A program made the position numbers and the translations under genes. A stretch of DNA of 64,000 nt from Gammaproteobacteria bacterium HGW-Gammaproteobacteria-15 (GTDB taxonomy: Bacteria > Pseudomonadota > Gammaproteobacteria > Enterobacterales > Alteromonadaceae): positions 552,357 through 616,356 of the forward strand of contig PGZF01000002.1 of assembly GCA_002840125.1 (NCBI GenBank), in the 5' to 3' direction. Under the pieces are notes generated by a model. The model ran no database searches, was not told where the DNA came from, and saw nothing but the letters and a program-made list of their open reading frames with translations. Of the stretch, positions 1 through 7,950 are shown one piece after another. The number at the start of each line of letters is the position of its first letter. The first letter of the stretch is position 1.

Positions 1-47
1 CGGCTCGACTCGCAACACGTTGCTCGCGTTTGTGGCGGGCGTTATAC
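1..47 (+). other. 3' part of an attC-like recombination site
   Basis: The window opens inside a structured, GC-richer stretch that ends in GGCGTTATAC at 38-47. The heptamer GTTATAC at 41-47 fits the GTTRRRY core (R') of an integron attC site with one deviation. Its exact reverse complement, GTATAAC, appears at 514-520 at the start of the next site, as expected for neighbouring cassettes. The 5' half lies outside the window, so the fold cannot be checked. Confidence 0.55.
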
Positions 48-60
48 AGGTGGGTGACAT

Positions 61-519
61 TTGAATTTGCCTGAAGCTCTGGGAATTACAAATTTTCAGA
101 TTGTAGGTGATGACGCTGCACTTTTGATTGCTCAAAAATGGTTATCGGTCTTTTGCAATCATAGAACGTCATTTCACGGTATTCGAGTTGGAAAATCTTA
201 TTTATGGGACGAGATCCACAGTGACTGGCAAAATCAGGAAGCGGTTGCAAAATACGAAGAACATTTTGCGCCAAGTTACTATCTAATGCCGGATAGTTTT
301 GGGGAATTCAAAAAGGAAATTTTTGTTACCAAAACAAAGCCATCAGGCAATTTTAAATTGTTGGATTTTCATGTGTTCCCCAAAAATTTTGCATGGTCAA
401 TGGCGTTTACACATGAAGACGGTTGGATTGGGCCAAAGTTTTTTAAACACGATAACTACTTGCAGCTAAATAAAAACAATATAAAGACATGTAATGAAAT
501 ATCACGCTCGCAAGTATAA
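61..519 (+). CDS. cassette-borne hypothetical protein, possibly DUF4275-like
   Basis: This encodes 152 residues from a TTG start; AGGTGGG at 48-54 is well placed as ribosome binding site and no ATG lies nearby. The stop codon overlaps the downstream attC-like site, which is typical of a gene cassette. There is no signal peptide or membrane segment. A central-to-C-terminal stretch with FHVFPKNFAWSMAFTHEDGW and then a GPKFF element recalls DUF4275 proteins, but I rest that on memory of the family and it could be wrong. Base composition is clearly more AT-rich than the backbone after 2900. Function is unknown; cassettes of this sort commonly carry orphan genes. Confidence 0.7.
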   Translation: MNLPEALGITNFQIVGDDAALLIAQKWLSVFCNHRTSFHGIRVGKSYLWDEIHSDWQNQEAVAKYEEHFAPSYYLMPDSFGEFKKEIFVTKTKPSGNFKLLDFHVFPKNFAWSMAFTHEDGWIGPKFFKHDNYLQLNKNNIKTCNEISRSQV

Positions 520-582
520 CAATCCTCGTCATTCGTGGCCTGCGACGCTCACAAGCTCGCATGCCTACGAGGGGCGTTAGCA
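514..582 (+). other. attC-like integron recombination site
   Basis: The site begins with GTATAAC (514-520), overlapping the stop codon of the preceding gene, and ends with GGGCGTTAGC. Between them CCTCGT pairs with ACGAGG, and an inner arm GGC-TGCGA pairs with TCGCA-GCC, giving the nested imperfect hairpin with unpaired bases that defines attC sites. The outer TAAC/GTTA ends also pair. Length is about 69 bases, within the usual attC range. This is the best-formed of the four candidates here. Confidence 0.7.
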
Positions 583-605
583 CTGTTGGTCACTAAGGAG
601 AAGAA

Positions 606-920
606 ATGAAATCAATCTTAGTTGTTTTGAGCTTGGGCTTATTGACGGCCTGTGCTACAGGATATCAAGCTCATACTTGGTCAGGCGGTTATAAAGATTC
701 AAAGTTAGGTGATGACCATTATCTCGTTGAGTATTATGGCAATGGCACAACGTCGCCTGCTACCGTGGAACAGTTCTGGGCTAAGCGTGCATCTGAGCTT
801 TGTCCAGCTGGTTTTGAAGCAGTTAACAATAATACAGGCGCTACTGATGGCGGTATTTTTATTGGTGGTGCTGTGTCTATCGACCATCCATGGAAAAAAG
901 CAAAAATCAAATGCAAGTAG
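606..920 (+). CDS. small lipoprotein, CC0125/CC1285-like
   Basis: The 104-residue product has a short lipoprotein signal: a hydrophobic stretch from residue 4 and a lipobox LTAC with Cys16 as the lipidated residue. AAGGAG at 594-599 lies six bases before the ATG. The mature part has two further cysteines (near residues 62 and 103) and a glycine-rich stretch before a conserved-looking DHPWKKAK end. It resembles the small CC0125/CC1285 family lipoproteins, whose role is unknown. It sits between two attC-like sites, so it is a cassette gene. Being exported, it would act at the outer or inner membrane surface. Confidence 0.75.
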   Translation: MKSILVVLSLGLLTACATGYQAHTWSGGYKDSKLGDDHYLVEYYGNGTTSPATVEQFWAKRASELCPAGFEAVNNNTGATDGGIFIGGAVSIDHPWKKAKIKCK

Positions 921-925
921 TCGGT

Positions 926-986
926 GCTAACACATATGAGTCTTCTCGGAGGCAATAAGTAAAACCGCTCTTCTGACCGCGTTAGC
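926..986 (+). other. attC-like site, less well formed
   Basis: GCTAAC at 926-931, six bases past the lipoprotein stop codon, is the exact reverse complement of GTTAGC at 981-986. These fit R'' and R' ends of an attC site of 61 bases. The internal L''/L' pairing is weak by eye. The first 43 bases are nearly repeated at 1617-1659. Confidence 0.5.
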
Positions 987-1238
987 GGCCAGGCTGTTGT
1001 CCATCAGCAAGATAGACTGCTTTATTTGCCATCATGGTTGCCAGGCGATAGCTTGGAACGCACACATAAAGAGCGACGCGTGAAAATTAGTTCCACAATA
1101 GTACGAATGTTGAGTAGTATAAAATTTCCTTTGGCCTTCTCTTTTTGGGGTTCGTCGCCTTCCAGCTTAGCCAATCTGGCTGGACTGGACAGAAGGCTCA
1201 ATCAGTATCAATGCAATTAAAGGGATGGTTTTTCTGAC
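987..1238. other. cassette stretch without a convincing gene
   Basis: About 250 bases lie between the attC-like site and the next gene. A forward frame of 64 codons (1026-1220) is open but lacks a good ribosome binding site, and its product has no recognisable feature. CCTTCCAG near 1159 and CTGGACAGAAGG near 1184 could form an imperfect hairpin. It could be a gene-less or decayed cassette fused to the next one, or a long leader of the 1239 gene. Confidence 0.4.
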
Positions 1239-1619
1239 ATGAAAGTTTTCGATCTAAAAGCATATGAAGAGAAAATTGATAGGATCATAGCTCAATCGTT
1301 TTCGGCTTCACTTATGTCTAATGCCAAGTGGCGTAAGCTATTTTCTGAAATATCAAAAAGTGGTTTTGCGAAACCAAGTATGAAGTTAAAGCGTGTTAGT
1401 CGAGAAGATGCATACAATACCTATCGTCCCGAGCTGGAAGATATTGAAGAGCTTTGGGTAGCTGAAGGTAAAAATGACTGTAATTATTTTTACAAAGAAA
1501 TTGAGTGGGTTGAATTATTCGGATCCTCCTCTGAAATCAATAGTGTGCTAGCTAAAATTGGCCAATTTAAATGCTTTGATACTGAGCTTGGTGTTTTAGT
1601 ATATGGCCACGAAATATAA
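1239..1619 (+). CDS. cassette-borne hypothetical protein, possibly DUF6678-like
   Basis: The 126-residue product is soluble and acidic. The N-terminal part holds NAKWRKLFSEI, and the second half has a FYKEIEWVELF element. These two features recall DUF6678 proteins, but the link rests on memory and is tentative. The stop codon overlaps the following attC-like site, again a cassette arrangement. The purine-rich AAAGGGA lies about 14 bases before the ATG, a longer spacing than usual, so the true start is not certain. No function can be assigned. Confidence 0.65.
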   Translation: MKVFDLKAYEEKIDRIIAQSFSASLMSNAKWRKLFSEISKSGFAKPSMKLKRVSREDAYNTYRPELEDIEELWVAEGKNDCNYFYKEIEWVELFGSSSEINSVLAKIGQFKCFDTELGVLVYGHEI

Positions 1620-1699
1620 CACATATGAGCCTTCCCGGAGTCAACAGGTAAAACCGCTCACTTCGTTCGTTGGAGCAGGCTAAAGCCTGCGCCTTAGCT
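1614..1699 (+). other. attC-like site, degenerate 3' end
   Basis: ATATAAC at 1614-1620 overlaps the stop codon of the preceding gene. The next 40 bases nearly repeat 928-970 (38 of 43 positions identical over 1617-1659). A GCAGGC-TAAA-GCCTGC hairpin follows, and CTTAGCT at 1693-1699 stands where GTTAGCY would be expected. The R' core is therefore imperfect, and the site may recombine poorly. Confidence 0.45.
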
Positions 1700-1728
1700 T
1701 AATCTTTAGCATCAGGGAAATAAAATCT

Positions 1729-2217
1729 TTGCCAACAATCAGCGAGATAAAAGAAGAAGCGTTTAAGTTCAGAGGACTGCTTGAGAAGTGTGATAAATCG
1801 AATACGAGACTTGTAATTGATTGTTTTCCAATTATGAGTTGTAAATTATCCGCAATGCTTTTGTCTTATCATTTTATTGAATTATGGCCAGATATCGAAG
1901 TTCAGGGGGTTAGTGCCGTCACTGGCGGGAACGATCAAATAACGCACTATTGGCTCGAAATTGATGAAGTTGTAATTGATATAACCGTGGACCAATATAA
2001 CCTGATAAAGGGTAGTGATCTAAACAAAGAAATTATTAAAAATCGTCCCTTTGAGGCAGTTCACGTTTCTAATAAAAACGAAAGCTATCTTTATAAATTG
2101 TTTAGAGTTAGAGAACGCGAGTCTCTTATCTACGGTTTTCCTGCAATTGGCGAAGATTTTATTGATGATATGGTGCTTGGCTACAATCAGCTGCTGAATC
2201 ATGCAGCATATACATAA
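1729..2217 (+). CDS. cassette-borne protein with a papain/transglutaminase-like Cys-His-Asp pattern
   Basis: The 162-residue product starts at TTG, with AGGGA about 12 bases upstream; no better start exists before the attC-like site. Cys38 sits in SCKLS, His73 in THYWLEID and Asp84 in VIDITVDQ. A cysteine at a helix start, then a histidine and an aspartate on neighbouring strands, is the layout of papain-like and transglutaminase-like enzymes. HxWLE and DxTxDQ are typical of such proteins found in toxin or immunity settings, but I cannot name the family. There is no signal peptide or membrane segment, so it should be cytoplasmic. Base composition is AT-rich like the other cassette genes. It is the last clear cassette gene before the chromosomal backbone. 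Confidence 0.65.
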   Translation: MPTISEIKEEAFKFRGLLEKCDKSNTRLVIDCFPIMSCKLSAMLLSYHFIELWPDIEVQGVSAVTGGNDQITHYWLEIDEVVIDITVDQYNLIKGSDLNKEIIKNRPFEAVHVSNKNESYLYKLFRVRERESLIYGFPAIGEDFIDDMVLGYNQLLNHAAYT

Positions 2218-2507
2218 CCCAATTTCTAACTTTTATGGGTAATAATAAATTTTGACTTTTTAAAAATTGACCCGTGATCCTGCGCAGTCAGCGCCGAAAG
2301 TCATAATAACCCTGGCGCTAAATAAGATGGCTCTGGGACTATTCATAAGCCTCAATGATGTTGTATGGATAAGAAGCCGCTTTCACTGCCCATTACCGTT
2401 AATATCCTTTTTTATTGCTTGTTGATTTTTTTTTACAAGTTGCTATAACCTTACATGGTTTTACTGAAGTTTAAAATTCTGGATTATATTTTTATTAAAG
2501 AGGATTT
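2218..2507. other. junction between cassette region and chromosome, no gene seen
   Basis: Just after the last cassette gene, ACCCA near 2217 and TGGGT near 2237 could form a small hairpin without a T-run. No full attC site is visible here. The rest is AT-rich non-coding sequence, including a run of nine T near 2430, before AGAGG at about 2498, which serves the next gene. Confidence 0.4.
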
Positions 2508-2876
2508 ATGGAAGAAAAAGTATTTTTCAATCAAGGTAATGTGACGGTGAGCAATAGTCGCTTTATTGTAAACGGGCAAACATATGCGATGAGTAATGTA
2601 ACCTCAGTAAAATCTGGGGAAATAGCGCCAAACCATGGCGCTGCTGTTATATTGGGGTTCATAGGTCTAGCATGTTTATTGGGTAGTGGAGGGATGTTCT
2701 TTTTTGGGTTGCTATTAATTGGGTTAGCAATTTATATGTTTATGAAAAACAAACCGACTTATTCAGTTATCCTAAATACTGCATCTGGTGAAAATCAGGC
2801 TTTAACCAGCACTGATAAGCAATATATAGTACAAGTGATCAACTCATTAAATGAGTCCATTGTTAATCGTGGCTAA
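2508..2876 (+). CDS. DUF6232-like membrane protein
   Basis: The 122-residue product starts at ATG with AGAGG close upstream. Residues 1-40 form short strands typical of a PH-like or DUF6232 N-terminal unit, with GQTYAMSNVTSVK as the recognisable core. Two hydrophobic segments follow at about 46-60 and 64-82. A C-terminal cytoplasmic stretch asks for a nucleotide-free, strand-helix fold (YSVIL, then a helix ending VINSLNES). The family is small and of unknown role. It stands at the edge of the cassette region but lacks flanking attC signs. Its AT-rich composition resembles the cassettes, so it may be acquired too. Confidence 0.7.
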   Translation: MEEKVFFNQGNVTVSNSRFIVNGQTYAMSNVTSVKSGEIAPNHGAAVILGFIGLACLLGSGGMFFFGLLLIGLAIYMFMKNKPTYSVILNTASGENQALTSTDKQYIVQVINSLNESIVNRG

Positions 2877-2918
2877 TTAGCGAAATTAAATATAACAAAA
2901 TTTAGTAATGCTTGCCGG

Positions 2919-3923
2919 CTATAAACCGGCTTGCTCCAGTAAGGTTGCCATATGCTGCAGTGCTGTTAAGCCCTGAATATCGGTAGCCTGCAGTGGCACT
3001 TTGTAACGCGGCAGTTTGGCAAAATCGTGCTCTATCTGGGCTAAATGCACTTTTTCCTGCGCACGTCGGGCGGCGAGGAAGTCGCCATCGGCGTTGTCGG
3101 GTAATATGCGGTTTACTACCAAACCTGCCAGCGGCAGTTTTTCCTGCAATAAGCTTTGTACTGCGCGGCCGGTTTCAAGTATTGGCAGTTTTTCTGGCGT
3201 TAATACAAACAGCAGGGCAGTGCGGCTGCTGTCGGTTAACACTTCGCGGGTACGTTGCAACAAGCGCTGGCGGGCCAGTAAGGCTTCGGTAATGGCTTTA
3301 TTGCGTGCATCCATACCATCGGTAGCGTTTTGATTAGGATCAGCCAGCGGGTTGTCGACATCGCGCCCGGCTTTGGGCGTTAAGTGGCCCAGTACGTCAC
3401 CGAGTTTTTCTGAGCGCTTATTGGCATTCAGCAGGCCCTGCGTCCAGGCTGCCATGGCTTCGGGTAAGCTTAATAGCCGCAGGGTATGGCCGGTAGGGGC
3501 GGTATCGAAAATCACTAAGTCGTAGTCTTTTAACCCAAGTTCAATCACGTTAGCAATGCGTTCAAGCATCGCCGCTTCCTGCGCACCGGGAGATTGGCGG
3601 GTTAAACGCATCTGCCGTTCAATTTCGCTGTACATTTCGGGCCGGGTAAAGCGCTTTAACTGGGCGGTAACTTTGGCCAGATGTTGCTCTACCTCGCGGT
3701 CCGGGTCTAGTTCTAAACCGTCTAAATCAGGGGCTAACCGGGTAATATTGTCGCCAATTTCACGGTCAAAAGCATCGGCCAGGCTGTGTGCCGGATCGGT
3801 GGAAACCAGCAAAACCTTTTTGCCGCGCTGGCTTGCCAGCACTGCCATTGCCGAGGAGGTCGTGGTTTTACCCACACCGCCTTTGCCACCAAACAGCAGC
3901 ACACGTTTGTCGGTTAACAACAT
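2919..3923 (-). CDS. ArsA/GET3-family ATPase
   Basis: The 334-residue protein has a deviant Walker A loop GGKGGVGKTT at residues 12-21, the switch motif STDPAHSLADAF at about 41-52 and DTAPTGHT in the middle. These define the ArsA/GET3/TRC40 group of dimeric ATPases in the SIMIBI class. It is a single-domain protein, unlike the double-domain ArsA of arsenite pumps, and I see no CxxC zinc pair as in eukaryotic GET3. It overlaps the upstream cory-CC-star gene by 10 bases and is the third gene of the cstA operon. No arsB or arsR is nearby, so arsenite transport is unlikely. A role in handling a membrane protein, perhaps CstA or its partner, is an inference. Confidence 0.9.
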   Translation of the reverse strand: MLLTDKRVLLFGGKGGVGKTTTSSAMAVLASQRGKKVLLVSTDPAHSLADAFDREIGDNITRLAPDLDGLELDPDREVEQHLAKVTAQLKRFTRPEMYSEIERQMRLTRQSPGAQEAAMLERIANVIELGLKDYDLVIFDTAPTGHTLRLLSLPEAMAAWTQGLLNANKRSEKLGDVLGHLTPKAGRDVDNPLADPNQNATDGMDARNKAITEALLARQRLLQRTREVLTDSSRTALLFVLTPEKLPILETGRAVQSLLQEKLPLAGLVVNRILPDNADGDFLAARRAQEKVHLAQIEHDFAKLPRYKVPLQATDIQGLTALQHMATLLEQAGL

Positions 3924-4186
3924 TTGAAATTATCCAGTGGCGAATGCTCCATGCCCATACGGGTATGCCAGTCATGGAAGCGTTCCATTAATAAAGGTTG
4001 TAACTCAAGGGTGTAGTAACTGGCGGGGTTGGACACGCCCATCATTTCAGAGAATATCAGCAGCATAAACAGGTCGTCCTGTTCACGCCTTGCGCGCGCT
4101 ATCGCACTGCGATAGGGCGCATTGTAGGCTTCTTCTGCGTAAAAACTGGCCTGGCGGAACCAGGCCTTAAATTTGTCTAAACTCAT
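3914..4186 (-). CDS. cory-CC-star protein
   Basis: This 90-residue protein ends in two cysteines directly before the stop codon, the feature that names the cory-CC-star family. Its tryptophan- and tyrosine-rich helical body has FYAEEAYNAPYRSAIARARRE near the N-terminus and a middle LLIFSEMMGVSNPASYYT stretch. The ATG overlaps the cstA stop codon as ATGA, and the 3' end overlaps the ATPase gene, so all three should be translationally coupled. In this lineage such proteins are found beside CstA, where E. coli has YbdD, but sequence similarity to YbdD is not obvious. The function is unknown. The terminal Cys pair suggests metal, thiol or membrane anchoring chemistry, which is inference. Confidence 0.88.
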   Translation of the reverse strand: MSLDKFKAWFRQASFYAEEAYNAPYRSAIARARREQDDLFMLLIFSEMMGVSNPASYYTLELQPLLMERFHDWHTRMGMEHSPLDNFKCC

Positions 4187-5868
4187 GCTTCGTCAGCAGC
4201 GGGGTTAGCTTTATTGGCTTTAAGTTGTTTGGTTAATGCCGAGCTACATTCCAGTGATACCAGAATGGCTGCTACCAGTACAATTAAGTCCATGGTGAAC
4301 AGGAACCAGTCGCCTTTGTCGTAGAAGCTTTTAAGCTGAATAAGCAGACCCAGCGTGGTCATGATCAGCAGAAAAATTAACGGTGCCAGTGTGTACCACA
4401 TTGGCCGGCGCAATTTAACCAGCATAACGGTGATAACCAGTAAGGTTAAGCCAGCCAGTAACTGGTTAGTGGTACCAAACAGTGGCCATATCAACATACC
4501 GCCCGAACCGTCGCCACCGGCACCAAATGCCAGCAGTAAACATGAACCTACCGCTAATAGCGTGGCAGGAGCCGCTTTTTGCATCCAGCCAATGTTATAA
4601 ATACTGCCCCATTCCTGGAAGATATAACGTTGTAAACGTAAACCGGTGTCCATAGTAGTACCGGCAAATAATACGACCATTACCGTTAACAGCGTTTGCG
4701 ACAGCACAGTGTCTAAACCGATACCGGCTTGCAGAATATTCGCACCACCGGTAATAAAGGCCGATACACCACCCTGGCCAAAGCTGTGGTAAATAGATTG
4801 CCAGTCGGCCAGCGTAGCAAAACCGGCAGTGGCGGCAATAATTGCGGCTAACGCTAATGAGCCTTCGCCTACGGCACCAAAGTAACCAACAAAGCGCACA
4901 TCGGGTTCTTTATCCAGTTGCTTAGAAGTTGTACCGCTGGATACCAGGCCGTGGAAGCCCGAGATAGCGCCACAGGCAATGGTAACAAACAGCAGCGGAA
5001 TAAGAGATGGGGTGCCTTCCGGAACATCAGTATTAAAGGCTGGTGCTACTACATCCGGGCCGGAAATAATTACTGCGCCGTATAACAGAATTAAGCCAAT
5101 AAACAGCTGAATACCGTTGATGTAGTCACGTGGTTGCAGCAGCATCCAAACCGGCAGTAAGGATGCAATAGCGGCATAGACAAACAGCATAATGATCCAG
5201 GTTTGGTTGTCGCTCAGCGGCCCAACCATTTCCGGTAATGATAATGGCAGGGTAGGGCCAATGTAGATCATGCCGTACAGCGCAACCACACCGACGATAG
5301 TCACCAGCAGCAGGCTCATATTTTTACGGTAAATCAGCTGGCCGATAATCAGTGCAACGACAATAGCGCCCCACACCGGGATAGTGGCACTTGGGAACCT
5401 AATTAGCTGGCCGGCGATAACCACGGCAAAAACGGCGTTAACCATCAGCAATACTAAGAAGATAACAATCATAAAGATACTACGGGCGCGGTTACCAACG
5501 ATATCACCGGTTAAGGCACCGATAGATTTTGCTTTGTTGCGGCTGCTGGCCCAGATAGCGCCGGCGTCATGCACACCAGCAAAGAAAATAGTACCAAATA
5601 CTACCCATAAAAACGCGGGTACCCAGCCCCAGATCACGGCAATAGCCGGGCCGATAATAGGCGCTGCACCGGCGACAGAAGTAAAGTGGTGGCCCCAAAG
5701 GATATATTTGTTAGTAGGAACGTAATCTACGCCGTCTTGCATTTCATGGGCGGGAGTACGAAAGTTCGGGTCAACTTTAAAGATCTTTTCGCAAATAAAT
5801 TTGGAGTAGACGAAGTAACCAAGCGCCATGGCGCCAAGCCCCATCAACATCAGAAAAATGGCATTCAT
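4183..5868 (-). CDS. cstA: carbon starvation protein CstA, peptide/pyruvate transporter family
   Basis: The 561-residue polytopic protein matches the CstA family throughout: PTNKYILWGHHFTSVAGAAP near residue 52, GVHDAGAIWASSRNKAKSIG near 100, GFHGLVSSGTTSKQL near 305. Family members take up peptides or pyruvate when carbon is short. About 14-16 membrane segments can be counted. It is about 140 residues shorter than E. coli CstA (701) and closer in length to the compact form found in many other bacteria. AGAGG sits ahead of the ATG. It is the first gene of the operon with cory-CC-star and the ATPase. No CRP site could be assigned with confidence in the 95-base upstream gap. Confidence 0.93.
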   Translation of the reverse strand: MNAIFLMLMGLGAMALGYFVYSKFICEKIFKVDPNFRTPAHEMQDGVDYVPTNKYILWGHHFTSVAGAAPIIGPAIAVIWGWVPAFLWVVFGTIFFAGVHDAGAIWASSRNKAKSIGALTGDIVGNRARSIFMIVIFLVLLMVNAVFAVVIAGQLIRFPSATIPVWGAIVVALIIGQLIYRKNMSLLLVTIVGVVALYGMIYIGPTLPLSLPEMVGPLSDNQTWIIMLFVYAAIASLLPVWMLLQPRDYINGIQLFIGLILLYGAVIISGPDVVAPAFNTDVPEGTPSLIPLLFVTIACGAISGFHGLVSSGTTSKQLDKEPDVRFVGYFGAVGEGSLALAAIIAATAGFATLADWQSIYHSFGQGGVSAFITGGANILQAGIGLDTVLSQTLLTVMVVLFAGTTMDTGLRLQRYIFQEWGSIYNIGWMQKAAPATLLAVGSCLLLAFGAGGDGSGGMLIWPLFGTTNQLLAGLTLLVITVMLVKLRRPMWYTLAPLIFLLIMTTLGLLIQLKSFYDKGDWFLFTMDLIVLVAAILVSLECSSALTKQLKANKANPAADEA

Positions 5869-5963
5869 CTTTTAGCCTCTGTAGGTATTGATATAATTAT
5901 GGTTAGGGTCAGCTCAGCATAGTACAAAAATGTTAACAGGGAAGGTATTAGACTAAAGTCGGG

Positions 5964-7853
5964 CTATACAAGGCTGACAGCCCGGTTTCTGCCCTCAGCT
6001 TTGGCCTGATACAGCGCATCATCGGCGCGGCCCAGTGTAATGTTTAATAACTCATCTGGGCGGCTTTGGGTAATACCCAAACTGCAGGTAATAGAAAAAG
6101 GGTTTTTGCTGTTACTAACGCAAATAGCCGCAACAGCACTACGCAAGCGCTCAGCGATGACTTCTGCTTGTGTCAGCCTGGTGTCGGGCAGCACGATTAA
6201 AAACTCTTCGCCACCGGTACGGCCAAAGTGGTCTTGCTCACGCAGTAAACTGCTGATAGTGAGGCTAAATTGCTGCAGGGCTAAATCGCCGGCTTCGTGG
6301 CCGTAACGGTCATTTACCTGTTTAAAGTGATCCAGGTCGAGGATCAGAAAACTCAGTGGCAGGGCGGTATCCAGCGCTTTTACCCGCTCTTGCTCGGCCA
6401 GCAACATAATGCGCCGCCGGTTAGCAATACCGGTTAACTCGTCTGTCATGGCCAGGTTATGCAACCTGCGGTTGCGCTGTTTTAGTGATAAAGCAGCAAT
6501 AAATAAAATCAGCAGTAATAATGCAGTTAAACTCAGTGCCACGTATTGCCAGCGCTGCGCCAGCTGCAAGGTGCTGACATGCCGTTGCATAAGCGCTTTT
6601 TCTGCCGCCAGTTGCTGGTTGTGCTCTTGCTGATGGGCTGAGTCAAACTGGATACGCAGCAAATTACTTTGTTGCTCTTTAGCTTGCTGTTGTTGTTGCT
6701 GATTAAGCGTAACGTAGCGTTGCAGCATTTGATAAGCCGCTGCAGTATCGCCGGAAGCCGCCAGTGCCTTGGCTTTTACCTGATAGCGCATAAGCAGGTA
6801 ACGTGGGTTGTCATCCGTACTGAGGTGGTGCTCGGCCAGCGTAACCTGATGCAGCGCATCCTCGGGCTGGTGCAAGGCAATAAGGGTTTCGCCGTGGTAC
6901 AGCGCTAACAGCCCTTTGTAAGTGGCAAGCGAAGACTGATCCGGCACTGTGCTGCTGTTTAGCTCTGCAAGTGCCTGGCGGTGAAATGCCAGGGCATTGT
7001 CATATTGCTGCAACAGGTTATATACCCACACCAGGTTTACCTTAATGGAGGTTTGCCATAACGGTTCGTTTAGCTGTTTATAGGCCTGTAAAGCTTGTTC
7101 AAATAACTCCAGTGCCTGCTGAGGCTGGTTCATCTCAGCATAAGAGAAAGCTTTTTCGTTTAAGATCATCGCCAGACGAAATTGCTCTTGTGGTGCGCTA
7201 AACTCCTGCTCTGCCTGCTGCAGATAGTTCAACGCCTCCTGATACAAGCCCATACGACGGTAAGTGGCGGCTATGGATAATACTAAGTCACTGATATAAG
7301 ACTGATATCCCAAATTAAGCTGCAGCTGATACGCACTAACATAATGCTGCATGGCATCGGCATAATTGCCGCGGTAAGAGGCAATATTACCCAGCAAACT
7401 TAAACTAATGGCAATACTAAGTGGGTTTTCACTGGCACTGGCGGCGTCATAGCTAAGCCGGGCGTTTTGCTCTGCCAGCTGGGTTTGCCCCAGTTGGCTG
7501 TAAAGGTAATACCGGCAGACATAATAGTCGGCCAAGGCTTCATGATCCTGCTGTGCTTTTGCCAGGCTGAGCTTTTCATCGCTAAAACTAATACCTTGCT
7601 CTGGTTTATCAAAATAAGCCAAAGTGCAGCGTAGCCGGTTGAGCACACTGGTACGTTTGCTGTCATTCTCGGGCAGGGCGGTTTCAAGCTCAAGCAGAGT
7701 TTGCCGATAATCAGCTATGCTGAAAAAAGGCCGTTCGCCACCTTCTATTTGTTTAACCAGCGCATCAAACTGCTGTGATTGAGCCAGCGCGCCGGCGCTG
7801 TATAAACTGGCGTAAAACAAGCAAAGAAAGCTGAGATAGGGTTTTATGGGCAT
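5964..7853 (-). CDS. TPR-containing membrane diguanylate cyclase
   Basis: The 629-residue protein has a signal peptide (residues 1-24), a periplasmic TPR array (about 100-390), a glutamine-rich coiled coil, one membrane helix (about 436-456) and a cytoplasmic GGDEF domain (about 465-629). The active-site motif is GGEEF at 547-551, and REQD at 538-541 forms the RxxD inhibitory site five residues before it. It should make cyclic di-GMP and be feedback inhibited. The TPR sensor resembles that of many Alteromonadales cyclases, whose ligand is unknown. It reads away from cstA in its own unit, and only a short gap separates it from the ydbL end upstream. Confidence 0.93.
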   Translation of the reverse strand: MPIKPYLSFLCLFYASLYSAGALAQSQQFDALVKQIEGGERPFFSIADYRQTLLELETALPENDSKRTSVLNRLRCTLAYFDKPEQGISFSDEKLSLAKAQQDHEALADYYVCRYYLYSQLGQTQLAEQNARLSYDAASASENPLSIAISLSLLGNIASYRGNYADAMQHYVSAYQLQLNLGYQSYISDLVLSIAATYRRMGLYQEALNYLQQAEQEFSAPQEQFRLAMILNEKAFSYAEMNQPQQALELFEQALQAYKQLNEPLWQTSIKVNLVWVYNLLQQYDNALAFHRQALAELNSSTVPDQSSLATYKGLLALYHGETLIALHQPEDALHQVTLAEHHLSTDDNPRYLLMRYQVKAKALAASGDTAAAYQMLQRYVTLNQQQQQQAKEQQSNLLRIQFDSAHQQEHNQQLAAEKALMQRHVSTLQLAQRWQYVALSLTALLLLILFIAALSLKQRNRRLHNLAMTDELTGIANRRRIMLLAEQERVKALDTALPLSFLILDLDHFKQVNDRYGHEAGDLALQQFSLTISSLLREQDHFGRTGGEEFLIVLPDTRLTQAEVIAERLRSAVAAICVSNSKNPFSITCSLGITQSRPDELLNITLGRADDALYQAKAEGRNRAVSLV

Positions 7854-7892
7854 AGATAAAACCTATGCCCCAATCGCCAATAATGTGCAGAC

Positions 7893-7919
7893 ACCGGCAT
7901 CTTGCCTGCAGATGCCGGT
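7893..7919. repeat. inverted repeat between ydbL and the GGDEF gene
   Basis: ACCGGCATC at 7893-7901 and GATGCCGGT at 7911-7919 pair perfectly around a nine-base loop. It follows the ydbL stop codon on the reverse strand, so it may end that operon. There is no T-run after it in either direction, so a Rho-independent role is doubtful. Confidence 0.45.
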
Positions 7920-7950
7920 TTGGCAGGTACCAGGCTTATAGGGCCGGGTT

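Noticed and set aside
1026..1220. 64-codon forward frame in the cassette gap
   Set aside because: No ribosome binding site, no recognisable protein feature, and the frame crosses a possible hairpin.
2919..3923. Arsenite resistance operon
   Set aside because: The ATPase is single-domain and lies with cstA; no arsB or arsR is near, and the ArsC-like genes at 22793 and 53082 belong to unrelated operons.
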